A program made the translations under genes and the position numbers. From positions 1 through 56,613 of the forward strand of contig CAJUEC010000014.1 in assembly GCA_910585155.1 (NCBI GenBank): a stretch of DNA of 56,613 nt, in the 5' to 3' direction. Origin of the DNA: an uncultured Oscillospiraceae bacterium (lineage in GTDB: Bacteria > Bacillota > Clostridia > Oscillospirales > Oscillospiraceae). Under the pieces are notes generated by a model, which saw nothing but the letters and a program-made list of their open reading frames with translations, was not told the DNA's origin and did not search any database. Of the stretch, positions 1 through 8,426 are shown piece by piece (the stretch's first letter is position 1; each line of letters opens with the position of its first letter).

Positions 1-68
1 ACGGCCACATCCTGTATGTGGACGGCGGCATCCTGGCCTATATCGGCAAGCAGCCAAACGGAGAATAA
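1..68 (+). CDS. SDR-family oxidoreductase, C-terminal end only
   Basis: The window opens inside a gene. The visible C-terminus (reading from base 3) carries a YVDGG motif followed by an ILAYIGKQP tail, which is the usual end of classical short-chain dehydrogenases of the gluconate 5-dehydrogenase / 2-keto-3-deoxygluconate dehydrogenase type. The catalytic and nucleotide-binding parts lie outside the window, so substrate cannot be read. Its position directly before an RpiB-like isomerase resembling streptococcal DhuI suggests a DhuD-like role in the catabolism of unsaturated uronates; that part is inference. Confidence 0.75.
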   Translation, partial: GHILYVDGGILAYIGKQPNGE

Positions 69-160
69 TCCAGACATACGGCGGCGGTTCAGCAGCGGTC
101 CATGGACACACTTGCTGAACTGCCGCCACATTAAAAACAACAAAATAGGAGTAAACTGTG

Positions 161-796
161 ATGAAAATTGCTTTGATCAACGAGAACAGCCAGGCGGCCA
201 AGAACGGCACCATCCTGGCGGCGCTGAAGAAGGTGGTGGAGCCCATGGGCCACACCGTGGACAACTACGGCATGTACGCCGCGGACGACGCGGCCCAGCT
301 CACCTACGTCCAGTGCGGCATCCTGGGGGCAATCCTGCTGAACAGCGGGGCGGCGGACTTCGTCGTCACCGGCTGCGGCACCGGCGAGGGGGCCATGCTG
401 GCCATGAACAGCTTCCCCGGGGTGATCTGCGGCCACGTGGAGGACCCGGTGGACGCCTACACCTTCGCCCACGTCAACGACGGCAACGCCGTGGCCATGC
501 CCTTCGCCAAGGGCTTCGGCTGGGGCGGGGAGCTGAATCTGGAGTACGTCTTTGAAAAGCTGTTCGGCTTCGGCCACGGCCAGGGCTATCCCCCGGAGCG
601 GGTGGAGCCGGAGATGCGCAACAAGCGGATTTTGGACGAGGTGCGCGCCAAGACCCTGCGCCCCCTGGTGGATGGCCTGAAGGACATCGACCAGGAGCTG
701 GTAAAAGGCGCTGTGGCGGGGGAGCGGTTCCAGGAGCTGTTCTTCCCCAATTGCAAGGATCAAGCGATTGCGGACTACGTGAAGAGTCTGGGCTGA
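161..796 (+). CDS. RpiB/LacA/LacB-family sugar isomerase, possible DhuI
   Basis: A 212-residue protein with the RpiB/LacAB fold signature: an N-terminal KIALINE strand and the conserved TGCGTGEGAM loop (about residues 70-80) that holds the active-site cysteine. It is longer than RpiB (about 150) because of a C-terminal extension with a GGELNLEYVFEKLFG stretch, the size and layout I associate with DhuI, which isomerises the unsaturated uronate product of glycosaminoglycan breakdown. Start: ATG at 161 has AGGAG eight bases upstream; the in-frame GTG at 158 is too close to that site. It follows an SDR dehydrogenase, matching a DhuD-DhuI pair. The family is sure, the exact substrate is inferred. 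Confidence 0.85.
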   Translation: MKIALINENSQAAKNGTILAALKKVVEPMGHTVDNYGMYAADDAAQLTYVQCGILGAILLNSGAADFVVTGCGTGEGAMLAMNSFPGVICGHVEDPVDAYTFAHVNDGNAVAMPFAKGFGWGGELNLEYVFEKLFGFGHGQGYPPERVEPEMRNKRILDEVRAKTLRPLVDGLKDIDQELVKGAVAGERFQELFFPNCKDQAIADYVKSLG

Positions 797-853
797 TCGC
801 ATTTGTTTCAGTGTGAGTCTCAAACCTGTTTGCGATGAAATGAGGGAATAGAG

Positions 854-1672
854 ATGGCAAAACTAAGCATTACCCTATTGAGTGCCGCTGGCGCCGTCAA
901 ATGCAGCGCCAGCGGCGAGGATGATATCTGGATGGTGCATCAGGGGGAGTACGAGCCCGGAGACCGAATCCGCTTTTCGACGGACGAGTGCCCCGCCTTT
1001 TATGTCATCCGAGTGGACGGAGCCATGGATGAGGCATATGTATATCTCACCCGTGAGCAATATGAATATACGATTCCCTTTGAGCGGGACAACCCCCTGA
1101 AGCTGAATATGCTGTCTTACTGCCTTGGATGCTTTGTGGGTGAGCGGCATTACATCACCATGCGCAGGGCCAGGGAACAGGAAAACAGGAACTACCGCAA
1201 CCTGGCTAAAAACGTGATCGACCAGCACGAGGATACCGGCTGTTATCCCCACGTCCATGCCAACGCGGAGACAAAGGGGCCGGTCGCGCCGCTGTTTACC
1301 GCCCAAAACGCCATTGACGGCGTCTTGGCCAATACCTGCCACTGGCCGTGGCCGTTCCAGTCCTGGGGGACGGACCAGCGGGAGGACGCGGAGATCACAT
1401 TGGAATTCGGCCGACCGGTAGATTTGGATGAGCTTCGCCTGACCACGAGGGCGGACTTTCCCCACGACAGCTGGTGGGTTCAGGCGACCGTGAGCTTCTC
1501 GGATGGCACCTCCGAGGTGGTAAAGCTGGGAAAACATGTGGAGCCTCAGACATTTTACGTTCGGCGCAGCGGCATCACCTGGCTGAAGGTGGAGCAGCTG
1601 GTCAAGGCGGACGACCCCTCTCCCTTCCCGGCGCTGACGCAGATCGAGGCGTTTGGACGAAATTCTGAATAA
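854..1672 (+). CDS. Hypothetical protein with discoidin-like C-terminal domain
   Basis: A 272-residue protein without signal peptide or membrane segments. The C-terminal half (from about residue 150, NAIDGVLANTCHWPWPFQSWG, then DAEITLEFGRPVDLDEL) has the pattern of an F5/8 type C (discoidin) beta-sandwich: an ID-G motif, an aromatic cluster and a strand rule for ligand contacts. The N-terminal half is beta-rich and I do not recognise it. It lies between the isomerase and the YhcH-like gene in one operon, so a carbohydrate-binding or sugar-modifying cytoplasmic role is plausible but unproven. The start is supported by GAGGGAAT upstream. Confidence 0.6.
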   Translation: MAKLSITLLSAAGAVKCSASGEDDIWMVHQGEYEPGDRIRFSTDECPAFYVIRVDGAMDEAYVYLTREQYEYTIPFERDNPLKLNMLSYCLGCFVGERHYITMRRAREQENRNYRNLAKNVIDQHEDTGCYPHVHANAETKGPVAPLFTAQNAIDGVLANTCHWPWPFQSWGTDQREDAEITLEFGRPVDLDELRLTTRADFPHDSWWVQATVSFSDGTSEVVKLGKHVEPQTFYVRRSGITWLKVEQLVKADDPSPFPALTQIEAFGRNSE

Positions 1673-1687
1673 AAGGAGGCTGTGGCG

Positions 1688-2161
1688 ATGATCTTTTCCT
1701 CTTCCCTTGCGATAGACTGCCCCTGTCCCTATCCGGCGGCCATCCGAACCGCCCTGGAATGGATCGCGGGCCATGACATCGCCGGCATGGAACCGGGGAC
1801 CTATGAACTTCAAGGGCGGGACATTTACGTGAACATCCAGGATATCACAACAAAACCGATGGAAGAGTGCTTCCCGGAGCGGCATATCGATTATCTAGAT
1901 CTCCAATACGTCGTGTCTGGCGTGGAGCGGATGGGCTATGCGCCTTATACCGGGAAAGAGACCGTCCAATGGGATATGCGGGATAAGGATATCATCATTT
2001 ACAGGGATCTGGAAAACGAGAACTTTGTGGATGTGGGCCCTGGAAGCTACTGCATTTTCTTTTCTGACAGCATCCACCGCCCCTGCTGCGCCGCCGGAAG
2101 CCCCGGCAGCGTGAGAAAAGCGGTAGCGAAAATCAGGCAGAGACTGCTTGAACCAACTTAG
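1688..2161 (+). CDS. YhcH/YjgK/YiaL-family protein (cupin-like sugar anomerase family)
   Basis: A 157-residue protein of the DUF386 / YhcH family. It shows the family marks: an ELQGRDIYVNIQ strand, a GVERMGYAP segment, and the metal-binding stretch FFSDSIHRPC near residue 135 with its histidine. Some relatives (NanQ) act as anomerases on sialic acid, and others accompany uronate or beta-galactoside operons. Start: GGAGG at 1675-1679 is eight bases from ATG 1688; the in-frame GTG at 1682 is only two bases away, so I reject it. It sits 15 bases after the discoidin-like gene and 20 before the MATE gene, so it is in the same operon. Substrate unknown. Confidence 0.8.
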   Translation: MIFSSSLAIDCPCPYPAAIRTALEWIAGHDIAGMEPGTYELQGRDIYVNIQDITTKPMEECFPERHIDYLDLQYVVSGVERMGYAPYTGKETVQWDMRDKDIIIYRDLENENFVDVGPGSYCIFFSDSIHRPCCAAGSPGSVRKAVAKIRQRLLEPT

Positions 2162-2181
2162 CGAAGAGGAATGATGCCGCC

Positions 2182-3552
2182 ATGTCAATAAAGAGCAACG
2201 ACCTGGGAAATGACAGCGTAGGCCGTCTTGTGGTCCGTTTGGCGGTTCCGGCCATCGTGGCCCAGCTGGTCAATGCGCTGTATAACATTGTGGACCGCAT
2301 CTACATCGGCCATATTGCCGACGTGGGAGATATTGCCCTGACAGGGCTGGGCCTGTGTTTTCCGATCATCATGTTTGTCTCTGCCCTGGCGGCGCTGGTG
2401 GGGATCGGCGGCGGCTCCCGCGCCTCCATTCTGATGGGGGACGGCGATTTGCACGGCGCCAATGAGATATTGGGGAACTGCGCCGTGCTGATGCTGATGA
2501 TCTCGGTGGGCTCAACGGCTCTGTTCCAGCTGACCAAGGAACCTCTGCTCTACCTGTTTGGCGCCAGCGGCAATACAATCCCCTATGCGCTCAGCTATCT
2601 TGAGATCTATCTGTGGGGAAGTATTTTTGTGCAGATCGCGCTGGGGATGAACAATTTCATCACCATCCAGGGCTTTTCCACCATCTCCATGGCCACCGTC
2701 CTGGTGGGCGCGGCGGTGAACATCGCGCTGGACCCGATTTTCATTTTCGGGCTGAATATGGGCGTCCGAGGGGCGGCGCTGGCCACCGTGATCGCCCAAA
2801 GCGTGTCCGCCGCCTGGGTGATCGCGTTCCTTGTGGGAAAACGGACCAAAATGCGGCTCCAGCTCGCCTTTTTCCGGCTGAAGCGCTCCGTGATCCTCCC
2901 GGTGGTGGCGCTGGGCGTGTCCCCATTTATCATGCAGTCCACCGAGAGCCTGGTGACCATCTCGTTCACCTCCTCGCTGTACCGATACGGCGGAGATGTG
3001 GCGGTGGGGGCCATGACCATCTGCTCGTCCATCATGCAGTTCCTCTGCATGGTGTTCATGGGGCTGGCGCAGGGGGCCCAGCCCATCATCGGCTTCAACT
3101 ACGGGGCGGGCAAGGCAGACCGGGTAAAGCAGGCCTTTCGCATATTGATTCTCAGCAGCTTGGTGTACGCCGGGTGTATGTGGGGGCTGATCATGGCCCT
3201 TCCCCAGGTGTTTGTGGGCCTGTTCAACAGCAAAGCGGAATTGGTTGAGATCACCGTCTGGGCCCTGCGGATCTATTTGGCCTGTTTCTTCCTGCTGGGC
3301 ATCCAGTTTTCCTGTCAGCAGACCTTTGTGGCTTTGGGACAGGCGAAGGTATCCCTTTTCCTGGCCCTGCTGAGAAAAGTGATCCTGCTCATTCCCCTGA
3401 TCTTCATTTTGCCCCAATTCGTCGGCGACAAGGTATTCGCGGTGTTTCTCGCGGAGCCAGTGGCGGATTTCCTGGCCGCCGCCGTGACAGGGACGGTGTT
3501 TTTCGTCCAGCTCCCCAAAATCTTGAAGGCCAAGGCCGGCCAGTCGGCATAG
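2182..3552 (+). CDS. MATE-family multidrug/metabolite exporter
   Basis: A 456-residue membrane protein with about twelve hydrophobic helices and the MATE N-terminal pattern: LVVRLAVPAIVAQLVNALYN, then IYIGHI in the first helices, and a repeat of the fold after residue 230 (LGVSPFIMQSTESL). MATE proteins exchange Na+ or H+ for organic cations or metabolites. Being inside a sugar-catabolic operon rather than beside a MarR/TetR regulator, it may export a metabolite or a toxic aglycone freed by the GH2 enzyme; this is inference. Length and motifs are complete. Confidence 0.92.
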   Translation: MSIKSNDLGNDSVGRLVVRLAVPAIVAQLVNALYNIVDRIYIGHIADVGDIALTGLGLCFPIIMFVSALAALVGIGGGSRASILMGDGDLHGANEILGNCAVLMLMISVGSTALFQLTKEPLLYLFGASGNTIPYALSYLEIYLWGSIFVQIALGMNNFITIQGFSTISMATVLVGAAVNIALDPIFIFGLNMGVRGAALATVIAQSVSAAWVIAFLVGKRTKMRLQLAFFRLKRSVILPVVALGVSPFIMQSTESLVTISFTSSLYRYGGDVAVGAMTICSSIMQFLCMVFMGLAQGAQPIIGFNYGAGKADRVKQAFRILILSSLVYAGCMWGLIMALPQVFVGLFNSKAELVEITVWALRIYLACFFLLGIQFSCQQTFVALGQAKVSLFLALLRKVILLIPLIFILPQFVGDKVFAVFLAEPVADFLAAAVTGTVFFVQLPKILKAKAGQSA

Positions 3553-3627
3553 CCCCCATCCCTCACCTGTGCCCGGGGCCGGGCTGAGGCGGCTGGGACG
3601 GCTTTTGAAGGAAAGGAAAACAAAACG

Positions 3628-5897
3628 ATGCGTAACACGATCAACATAAATCAGGGCTGGAAATTCATCCGGGAGGACGCGGGCCTGCCCACCGCGCTCC
3701 CGGAGCACTGGCAGAGCGTAGAGCTTCCCCACACCTGGAACGCGGTGGACGGCATGGATGGCGGCGGAAACTACTACCGGGGCCGCTGCTGGTACGCGCG
3801 CACCTTTGAGACACCCAGGCAGCCCCTGCCCGGCGGCCGCGTGTATGTGGAGATCCTGGCGGCGGGCCAGCAGGCCGCGGTGTACGTCAACGGCAGGCAG
3901 GCCGTCTATCATGAGGGCGGATACTCCAGCTTCCGGGCCGATGTCACCGAGCTGTGCAGGGAGGACGGAGAAAACCTGCTGGCTGTGGCCTGTGACAACT
4001 CCAATAAGGACAGCGTCTACCCCCAGTCCGCCGACTTCACCTTCTATGGCGGGCTGTACCGGGGCGTAAACCTGATCAGCGTGCCCCACACCCATTTTGA
4101 TCTGGACCATTTCGGCGGGCCCGGCCTCAAGGTGACCCCCAGGCCCTGCCCCTGCGGCGGTGCGAAATTCGAGCTGGAGAGCTGGGTGACCGACCCGGAC
4201 GAAAATTTCACCGTCATGTACTCCATAAAAAACGCGGAAGGACATGAGGTCGCCTCCGCCGTCCGGCCTGCCAGCGATCCCAACGTGACCGTGGCGGTCC
4301 CCAGCGCCCGCCGCTGGAGCATGGACAACCCGTACCTGTATATCGTCACCGCCATCCTCCAGCGCCGGAACGAGGCGTATGACGAGGTGTCCGCCCGGGT
4401 GGGCGTGCGGGAGTTCTCCTGTGACCCGCAAAAGGGCTTTATTCTCAACGGCGCGGCAACTCCGCTCCGGGGCGTCAGCCGCCACCAGGACAAGCTGTAC
4501 CAGGGGAACGCCCTCACACGGGCAGACCATTTCGAGGACGCCCGGATCATCAAGGAGCTGGGGGCCAACACCATCCGGCTGGCCCACTATCAGCACTCCC
4601 AGGACTTCTACGACGCCTGCGACCAACTGGGCTTCGCTGTCTGGGCGGAGATTCCCTTCATCAGCGTATTCAACCAGGACCCCGCCGCCCACGAGAACTG
4701 CGTCAGCCAGCTGAAGGAGCTCATCATCCAGAACTACAACCACCCCTCCATCTGCTTCTGGGGGATCTCCAACGAGATCCTGATCGGCGGTATCTCGGAC
4801 AAGCTGGTGGAAAACCACCATGAGCTGAACAAGCTGGCAAAGGAACTGGACCCCACCCGGCTGACCACCATCGCCCATGTGTCCATGACCCCCACCAGCG
4901 GCCCCATGCACCACATCACCGACGTGGAGAGCTACAACCACTACTTTGGCTGGTACGGAGGGAAGATGGAGGACAACGGCCCCTGGCTGGACAAATTCCA
5001 TGGGGAGCACCCGGATATCTGCCTGGGCCTGTCGGAGTACGGCTGCGAGGGGATCGTCACCTACCACGGCCCCGAGCCCGCCTGCAGGGACTACAGCGAG
5101 GAATACCAGGCGCTTACCACGAGCACATGGCCAGGGTGCTGGATGAGCGGCCCTGGATCTGGTCCAGCCACGTGTGGAATATGTTCGACTTCGGCTGCGC
5201 GGCCCGGAACGAGGGCGGCGTGGCGGGCCGGAACAACAAGGGCCTGGTCACCATAGACCGCAGGACGAGAAAGGACAGCTACTATATCTATCAGGCGTAT
5301 TGGACAAAAACTCCCATGGTCCATATCTGCGGGCGGCGCTACGCCCAGCGGGCGGGGGAGGCTGTTGAGATCCGCGTGTACTCCAACCAGCCCCAGGTGG
5401 AGCTGCTGATCGACGGCGAGAGCGTTGGGAAGCAGGCCGGGGACAAGGTGTTTGTGTTTGCCGCGGCCCTGGAGCCGGGGTTCCACATTGTGGCCGCCAA
5501 GGCGGGGGATGCGATGGATTCCATCACCCTGGAGAAGGTGGAGCAGGAGCCCGCCATCTACGTGCTGCCCGAGGTGAAGGAGCGGGCCGAGGGGGTGGCC
5601 AACTGGTTCAAGCTGGCAGGCAACCTGGACCTGACCGCCCCCATGGAGTTCCCCGAGGGCAGGTACAGCGTAAAGGACTCGATGGAAACGCTGGCCCAGT
5701 CACCGGAGGCGCTGGAGGTGGTGCGCAAGGCGCTCAAGCTGGCCACCAACTTTGACCTGACTCCCGGCGTGGGCATGTGGGATATGCTGCGGAAATCGTC
5801 GCCGGAGCGTATGATGGGCATGGCCGGCGGGATGCTGCCCGAAGGGTTCCTTGAGAGCCTCAACGCCAAGCTCATTCAGATTGACCGCTTATCATAG
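3628..5897 (+). pseudogene. Glycoside hydrolase family 2 (beta-galactosidase/glucuronidase type), single-base frameshift
   Basis: The reading frame from 3628 encodes a GH2 enzyme: N-terminal sugar-binding jelly roll, an Ig-like domain, then the TIM barrel with the NGAATPLRGVSRHQD strand, the acid/base Glu in WGISNE (about residue 383) and the nucleophile Glu in GLSEYG (about residue 470). At bases 5113-5115 (CTT then ACC) the frame is lost; skipping back one base restores CTT/TAC and continues through HVWNMFDFG and a helical C-terminal tail ending at 5897. Both catalytic residues precede the break. The intact protein would be about 756 residues. It could be a real recent lesion or a one-base sequencing error, since the remainder is undamaged. 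Substrate may be a uronide given the neighbours. Confidence 0.85.
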
Positions 5898-5911
5898 AGC
5901 ACGCAGCAGTT

Positions 5912-5940
5912 AAGAGGCTGGGCAGACTGCCCAGCCTCTT
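5912..5940 (+). terminator. Rho-independent-type hairpin after GH2 gene
   Basis: A 13-bp perfect stem (AAGAGGCTGGGCA / TGCCCAGCCTCTT) with a 3-base loop ends the + strand sugar operon. The trailing sequence is AATGCCTCTAT, so the T-run is weak apart from the stem end. Confidence 0.7.
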
Positions 5941-5942
5941 AA

Positions 5943-6113
5943 TGCCTCTATAAAGGTCAAAACCAATGGAGCAGTAGGGCTTGTTTGAACATTGTCAGCA
6001 CGCCCAAACGGAGGCTCCTTTTCCACCATACTTTGCCAATTTTCCTTGGAATACGCGAAGTATTCCCGCGTCAAACTGGCTTCTGTCCCGCAGGGGAAAA
6101 TGTCGGCATGGGC
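5943..6113. other. Non-coding intergenic between converging operons
   Basis: No gene seen. It holds a 7-bp hairpin GGAATAC-GCGAA-GTATTCC at 6048-6066 and the phrase GGCTTGTTTGAACAT near 5970, which resembles TAGGCCTTGTTTGAAAAT near 19583; this may be the edge of a dispersed repeat. Confidence 0.4.
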
Positions 6114-7229
6114 TCACCTTGGCTGCAGCAGCGCCCGCGCCCGACCCAGGCGGGGGAGGGCATAGGAGAAAAAGTCGCAGTAGGCGGCACAGTAATAATT
6201 CCGGCCCAGCCCGCTGGCGCCGGCGAGCCGGTCCCGGCGGCACCCATTCCGGCACAGAGGATACCACTGGCAGGCTTGGCACTCGACCGGAACACGCTGG
6301 GAATCCCGGATGAAGCCCAGCGTTTCCCTGGCCTGGTCCAGCTCCGCCCAGGTGTTTTGCAGGATGTTCCCCAGCCGGAACTGGTCCAGTCCGTAGAAGT
6401 CGCAGGGGTAGACGGTCCCATCCGCCTCCACAAGATACTGGGGTCCGCAGCACCCCACCATGGAACACTGCTCCGGGGCGTGCCCGTCCAGCATCCACAG
6501 CAGGTTGTCAAAATAGCGGATGGACCAGTACCGGCCCCGCTCCAGCTCGCTATACCACAGGTCAAACAGCGTCTTTAAAAATTCCCCGTACTGGGCCGGG
6601 GTCAGGGAATAGGCCTGCCCGCCCCGCTCCCCCTCCAAGGGGTCCAGGCAGGGGATATACTGCTGGAACCGGAAGCCTGCCCCGCACAGAGCTGAAAATA
6701 CGCTGCGGATATGCCGCGCCAGATACCCCGTCACCACGGTGAGGACGTTGAACTCCACCCCGTCCTGCTCCAGCAGGCGGGCCGCCCGCAGTACCTGGTC
6801 ATAGGTGCCCTTGTCCGCCCCGTCCCGGCGGAATCGGTCGTGGCAGGCTCGGTTTCCGTCCAGGGAGAGGCCCACCAGGAAGTGGTTTTCCCGGAAAAAC
6901 CCGCGCCACGCCTCGTCCAGCAGGGTCCCGTTGGTCTGGATGGCGTACCGCGCCTCCACCCCACGCGGGATTCGTTGCCCCGCATGGGCGACGAAATCCC
7001 GGTAGAAGTCCAGCCCCGCCAGGGTGGGCTCGCCGCCCTGGAACAGAAAGGAGACGGAGCCCTCCGCCGCCCCCGCCGCCTTTTCGATGAGCGCGTGGCT
7101 CACCTCGCTGGACATCAGGCCGTAGTTGGGCACGGCGCGGGCCCCGGCCTCGTCGGCGTAAAAGCAGTAGGCGCAGCGCAGGTTGCAGGCGCTGGAGGCA
7201 GGCTTTAAAAGAATACTCAGGGGCGGCAC
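6114..7229 (-). CDS. Anaerobic sulfatase-maturating enzyme (radical SAM/SPASM)
   Basis: A 371-residue radical SAM protein. The cluster motif CNLRCAYC begins at residue 15, a GGEPTL motif follows near residue 68, and the C-terminus is a SPASM-type cysteine-rich domain (CxxCxxYPLCRNGCRRDR). This layout, and 370-residue length, is that of anSME, which oxidises the active-site Cys or Ser of sulfatases to formylglycine without oxygen. The Cys-type sulfatase two genes upstream is the obvious client. Start: GTG at 7229 has GGGAGG eight bases upstream; an in-frame TTG at 7268 overlaps the preceding gene and has no such site. Last gene of the unit. Confidence 0.93.
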   Translation of the reverse strand: MPPLSILLKPASSACNLRCAYCFYADEAGARAVPNYGLMSSEVSHALIEKAAGAAEGSVSFLFQGGEPTLAGLDFYRDFVAHAGQRIPRGVEARYAIQTNGTLLDEAWRGFFRENHFLVGLSLDGNRACHDRFRRDGADKGTYDQVLRAARLLEQDGVEFNVLTVVTGYLARHIRSVFSALCGAGFRFQQYIPCLDPLEGERGGQAYSLTPAQYGEFLKTLFDLWYSELERGRYWSIRYFDNLLWMLDGHAPEQCSMVGCCGPQYLVEADGTVYPCDFYGLDQFRLGNILQNTWAELDQARETLGFIRDSQRVPVECQACQWYPLCRNGCRRDRLAGASGLGRNYYCAAYCDFFSYALPRLGRARALLQPR

Positions 7230-7264
7230 GGCGGTTTCCTCCCTTGCTCCGTCAATTTTTCCGC

Positions 7265-8368
7265 TCAAACGGGGGCCACAGTCCGGCCCAGATAAATTTC
7301 CGGCGCCAGCACGTAGGTATAGCCCAGGTCGTCGCAGTCCTTGTTCCGGATCATCCGCATCAGGCGGGAGGCCACCTCCCGGCCAATGCGGCGGCCCTGG
7401 TGGACAGAGCAGGTGACCCCCTGCTCTTCCCAGTCATCGTTGGAGTAGTCAAAGCACACCAGGGAACAGTCCTGGGGCACCCGCTTTCCCTGCTTGTCCA
7501 GCACCTGGCGCACCAGCTGGTAGATCATGTAATTGCAGCACACCACCGCCGTGCATTGGGGAAGGCGCTTCAAAAAATAGTCGATGGAACGGGCAAAGCG
7601 GGCGTCGTGGGCCTCGTTGGAGACACACCACTTGATGTAGTCATCCTGGTACTCCACGCCGTTTTTTTGCAGAACGGCGGCCATCCCCTGGAATTTCTCG
7701 ATGCTCTGGTAATTGTCGGACACAAAGATCCCCGCGATATTCCGATGCCCCACCCGGATCAGCAGACCGATGAGCTCCTCCGCGCACCGCAGATCGTTGA
7801 CCACCACCCGGGGACATTTCAGATTTTTATAATAGTTGTTGTAGAAGATAACGGGAATTCGCTTCTGATAGATCCGTTGGTAACAGTCCAGATTGGGATT
7901 GAGCAGACTGGCCTTTACCCCGTCCACAATGAAGCCCTGAAAACCCTGGTCCATCACCGCGTTGAGGCAGCGGCGCTCGTTGGCGAATTTATTGTCGGTG
8001 AGAAAGGTGCGCAGATCCACCTGGTCGGGGGGAAGGATGCTGCGAATCCCCTCCATCAGGCTGGAGTTGGCGTTGCCGTCCTGCCCCTGGAGAATCAGGC
8101 CGATTTTGAGCCTGCCGCCGCTGCCCCCCAGCTCCCAGGACAGGGCCGCCTCCTTGTCGATGTAGGTGCCGCTGCCCCGCACCCGACGGAGCAGGCCCTC
8201 CTGGGTCAGCCGGTCCAGCGCCCGGCGCACCGTCTCCCGGCTGACGGACAGCCTCCGGCTCAGGGCGTTCTCTGAGGGGATTTTTAAGTTGCTGGAGAAT
8301 TTATTCTCCTCAATGTAGGCCCGCACCCAGAGGTATGCGGTTTCTGATTTACGGTCCGTGCCGCCCAT
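7265..8368 (-). CDS. GntR-type winged-helix regulator with LacI-like effector domain
   Basis: A 367-residue regulator. Residues 1-75 form a GntR winged helix (KIPSENALSRRLSVSRETVRR with GSGTYI at the wing). From about residue 95 it has a periplasmic-binding-protein-like sensor as in AraR (KIGLILQGQDG; VDGVKASLLN; VVNDLRCAEELI). Such proteins bind DNA until a sugar-like effector binds. Start: ATG 8368 follows GGGAGGGG; a longer frame to 8452 crosses the sulfatase terminator. It lies between the sulfatase and its maturase, so it probably governs the tct-sulfatase operon. No operator was identified with confidence. Confidence 0.9.
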   Translation of the reverse strand: MGGTDRKSETAYLWVRAYIEENKFSSNLKIPSENALSRRLSVSRETVRRALDRLTQEGLLRRVRGSGTYIDKEAALSWELGGSGGRLKIGLILQGQDGNANSSLMEGIRSILPPDQVDLRTFLTDNKFANERRCLNAVMDQGFQGFIVDGVKASLLNPNLDCYQRIYQKRIPVIFYNNYYKNLKCPRVVVNDLRCAEELIGLLIRVGHRNIAGIFVSDNYQSIEKFQGMAAVLQKNGVEYQDDYIKWCVSNEAHDARFARSIDYFLKRLPQCTAVVCCNYMIYQLVRQVLDKQGKRVPQDCSLVCFDYSNDDWEEQGVTCSVHQGRRIGREVASRLMRMIRNKDCDDLGYTYVLAPEIYLGRTVAPV

Positions 8369-8388
8369 AAGCTCCCCTCCCTGGGCAT

Positions 8389-8422
8389 AAACCCAAGGGC
8401 GGCATCTGCCGCCCTTGGGTTT
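8389..8422 (-). terminator. Hairpin terminator after sulfatase gene
   Basis: A perfect 16-bp stem (AAACCCAAGGGCGGCA / TGCCGCCCTTGGGTTT) with a 2-base loop lies between the sulfatase stop (8427) and the regulator start (8368). The regulator and maturase downstream may therefore be partly uncoupled from the transport-sulfatase operon. Confidence 0.75.
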
Positions 8423-8426
8423 TGAT

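Noticed and set aside
2512..5067. 851-codon open frame on the minus strand opposite the MATE and GH2 genes
   Set aside because: High GC removes stops on the opposite strand; the + genes have clear motifs, and this frame has none.
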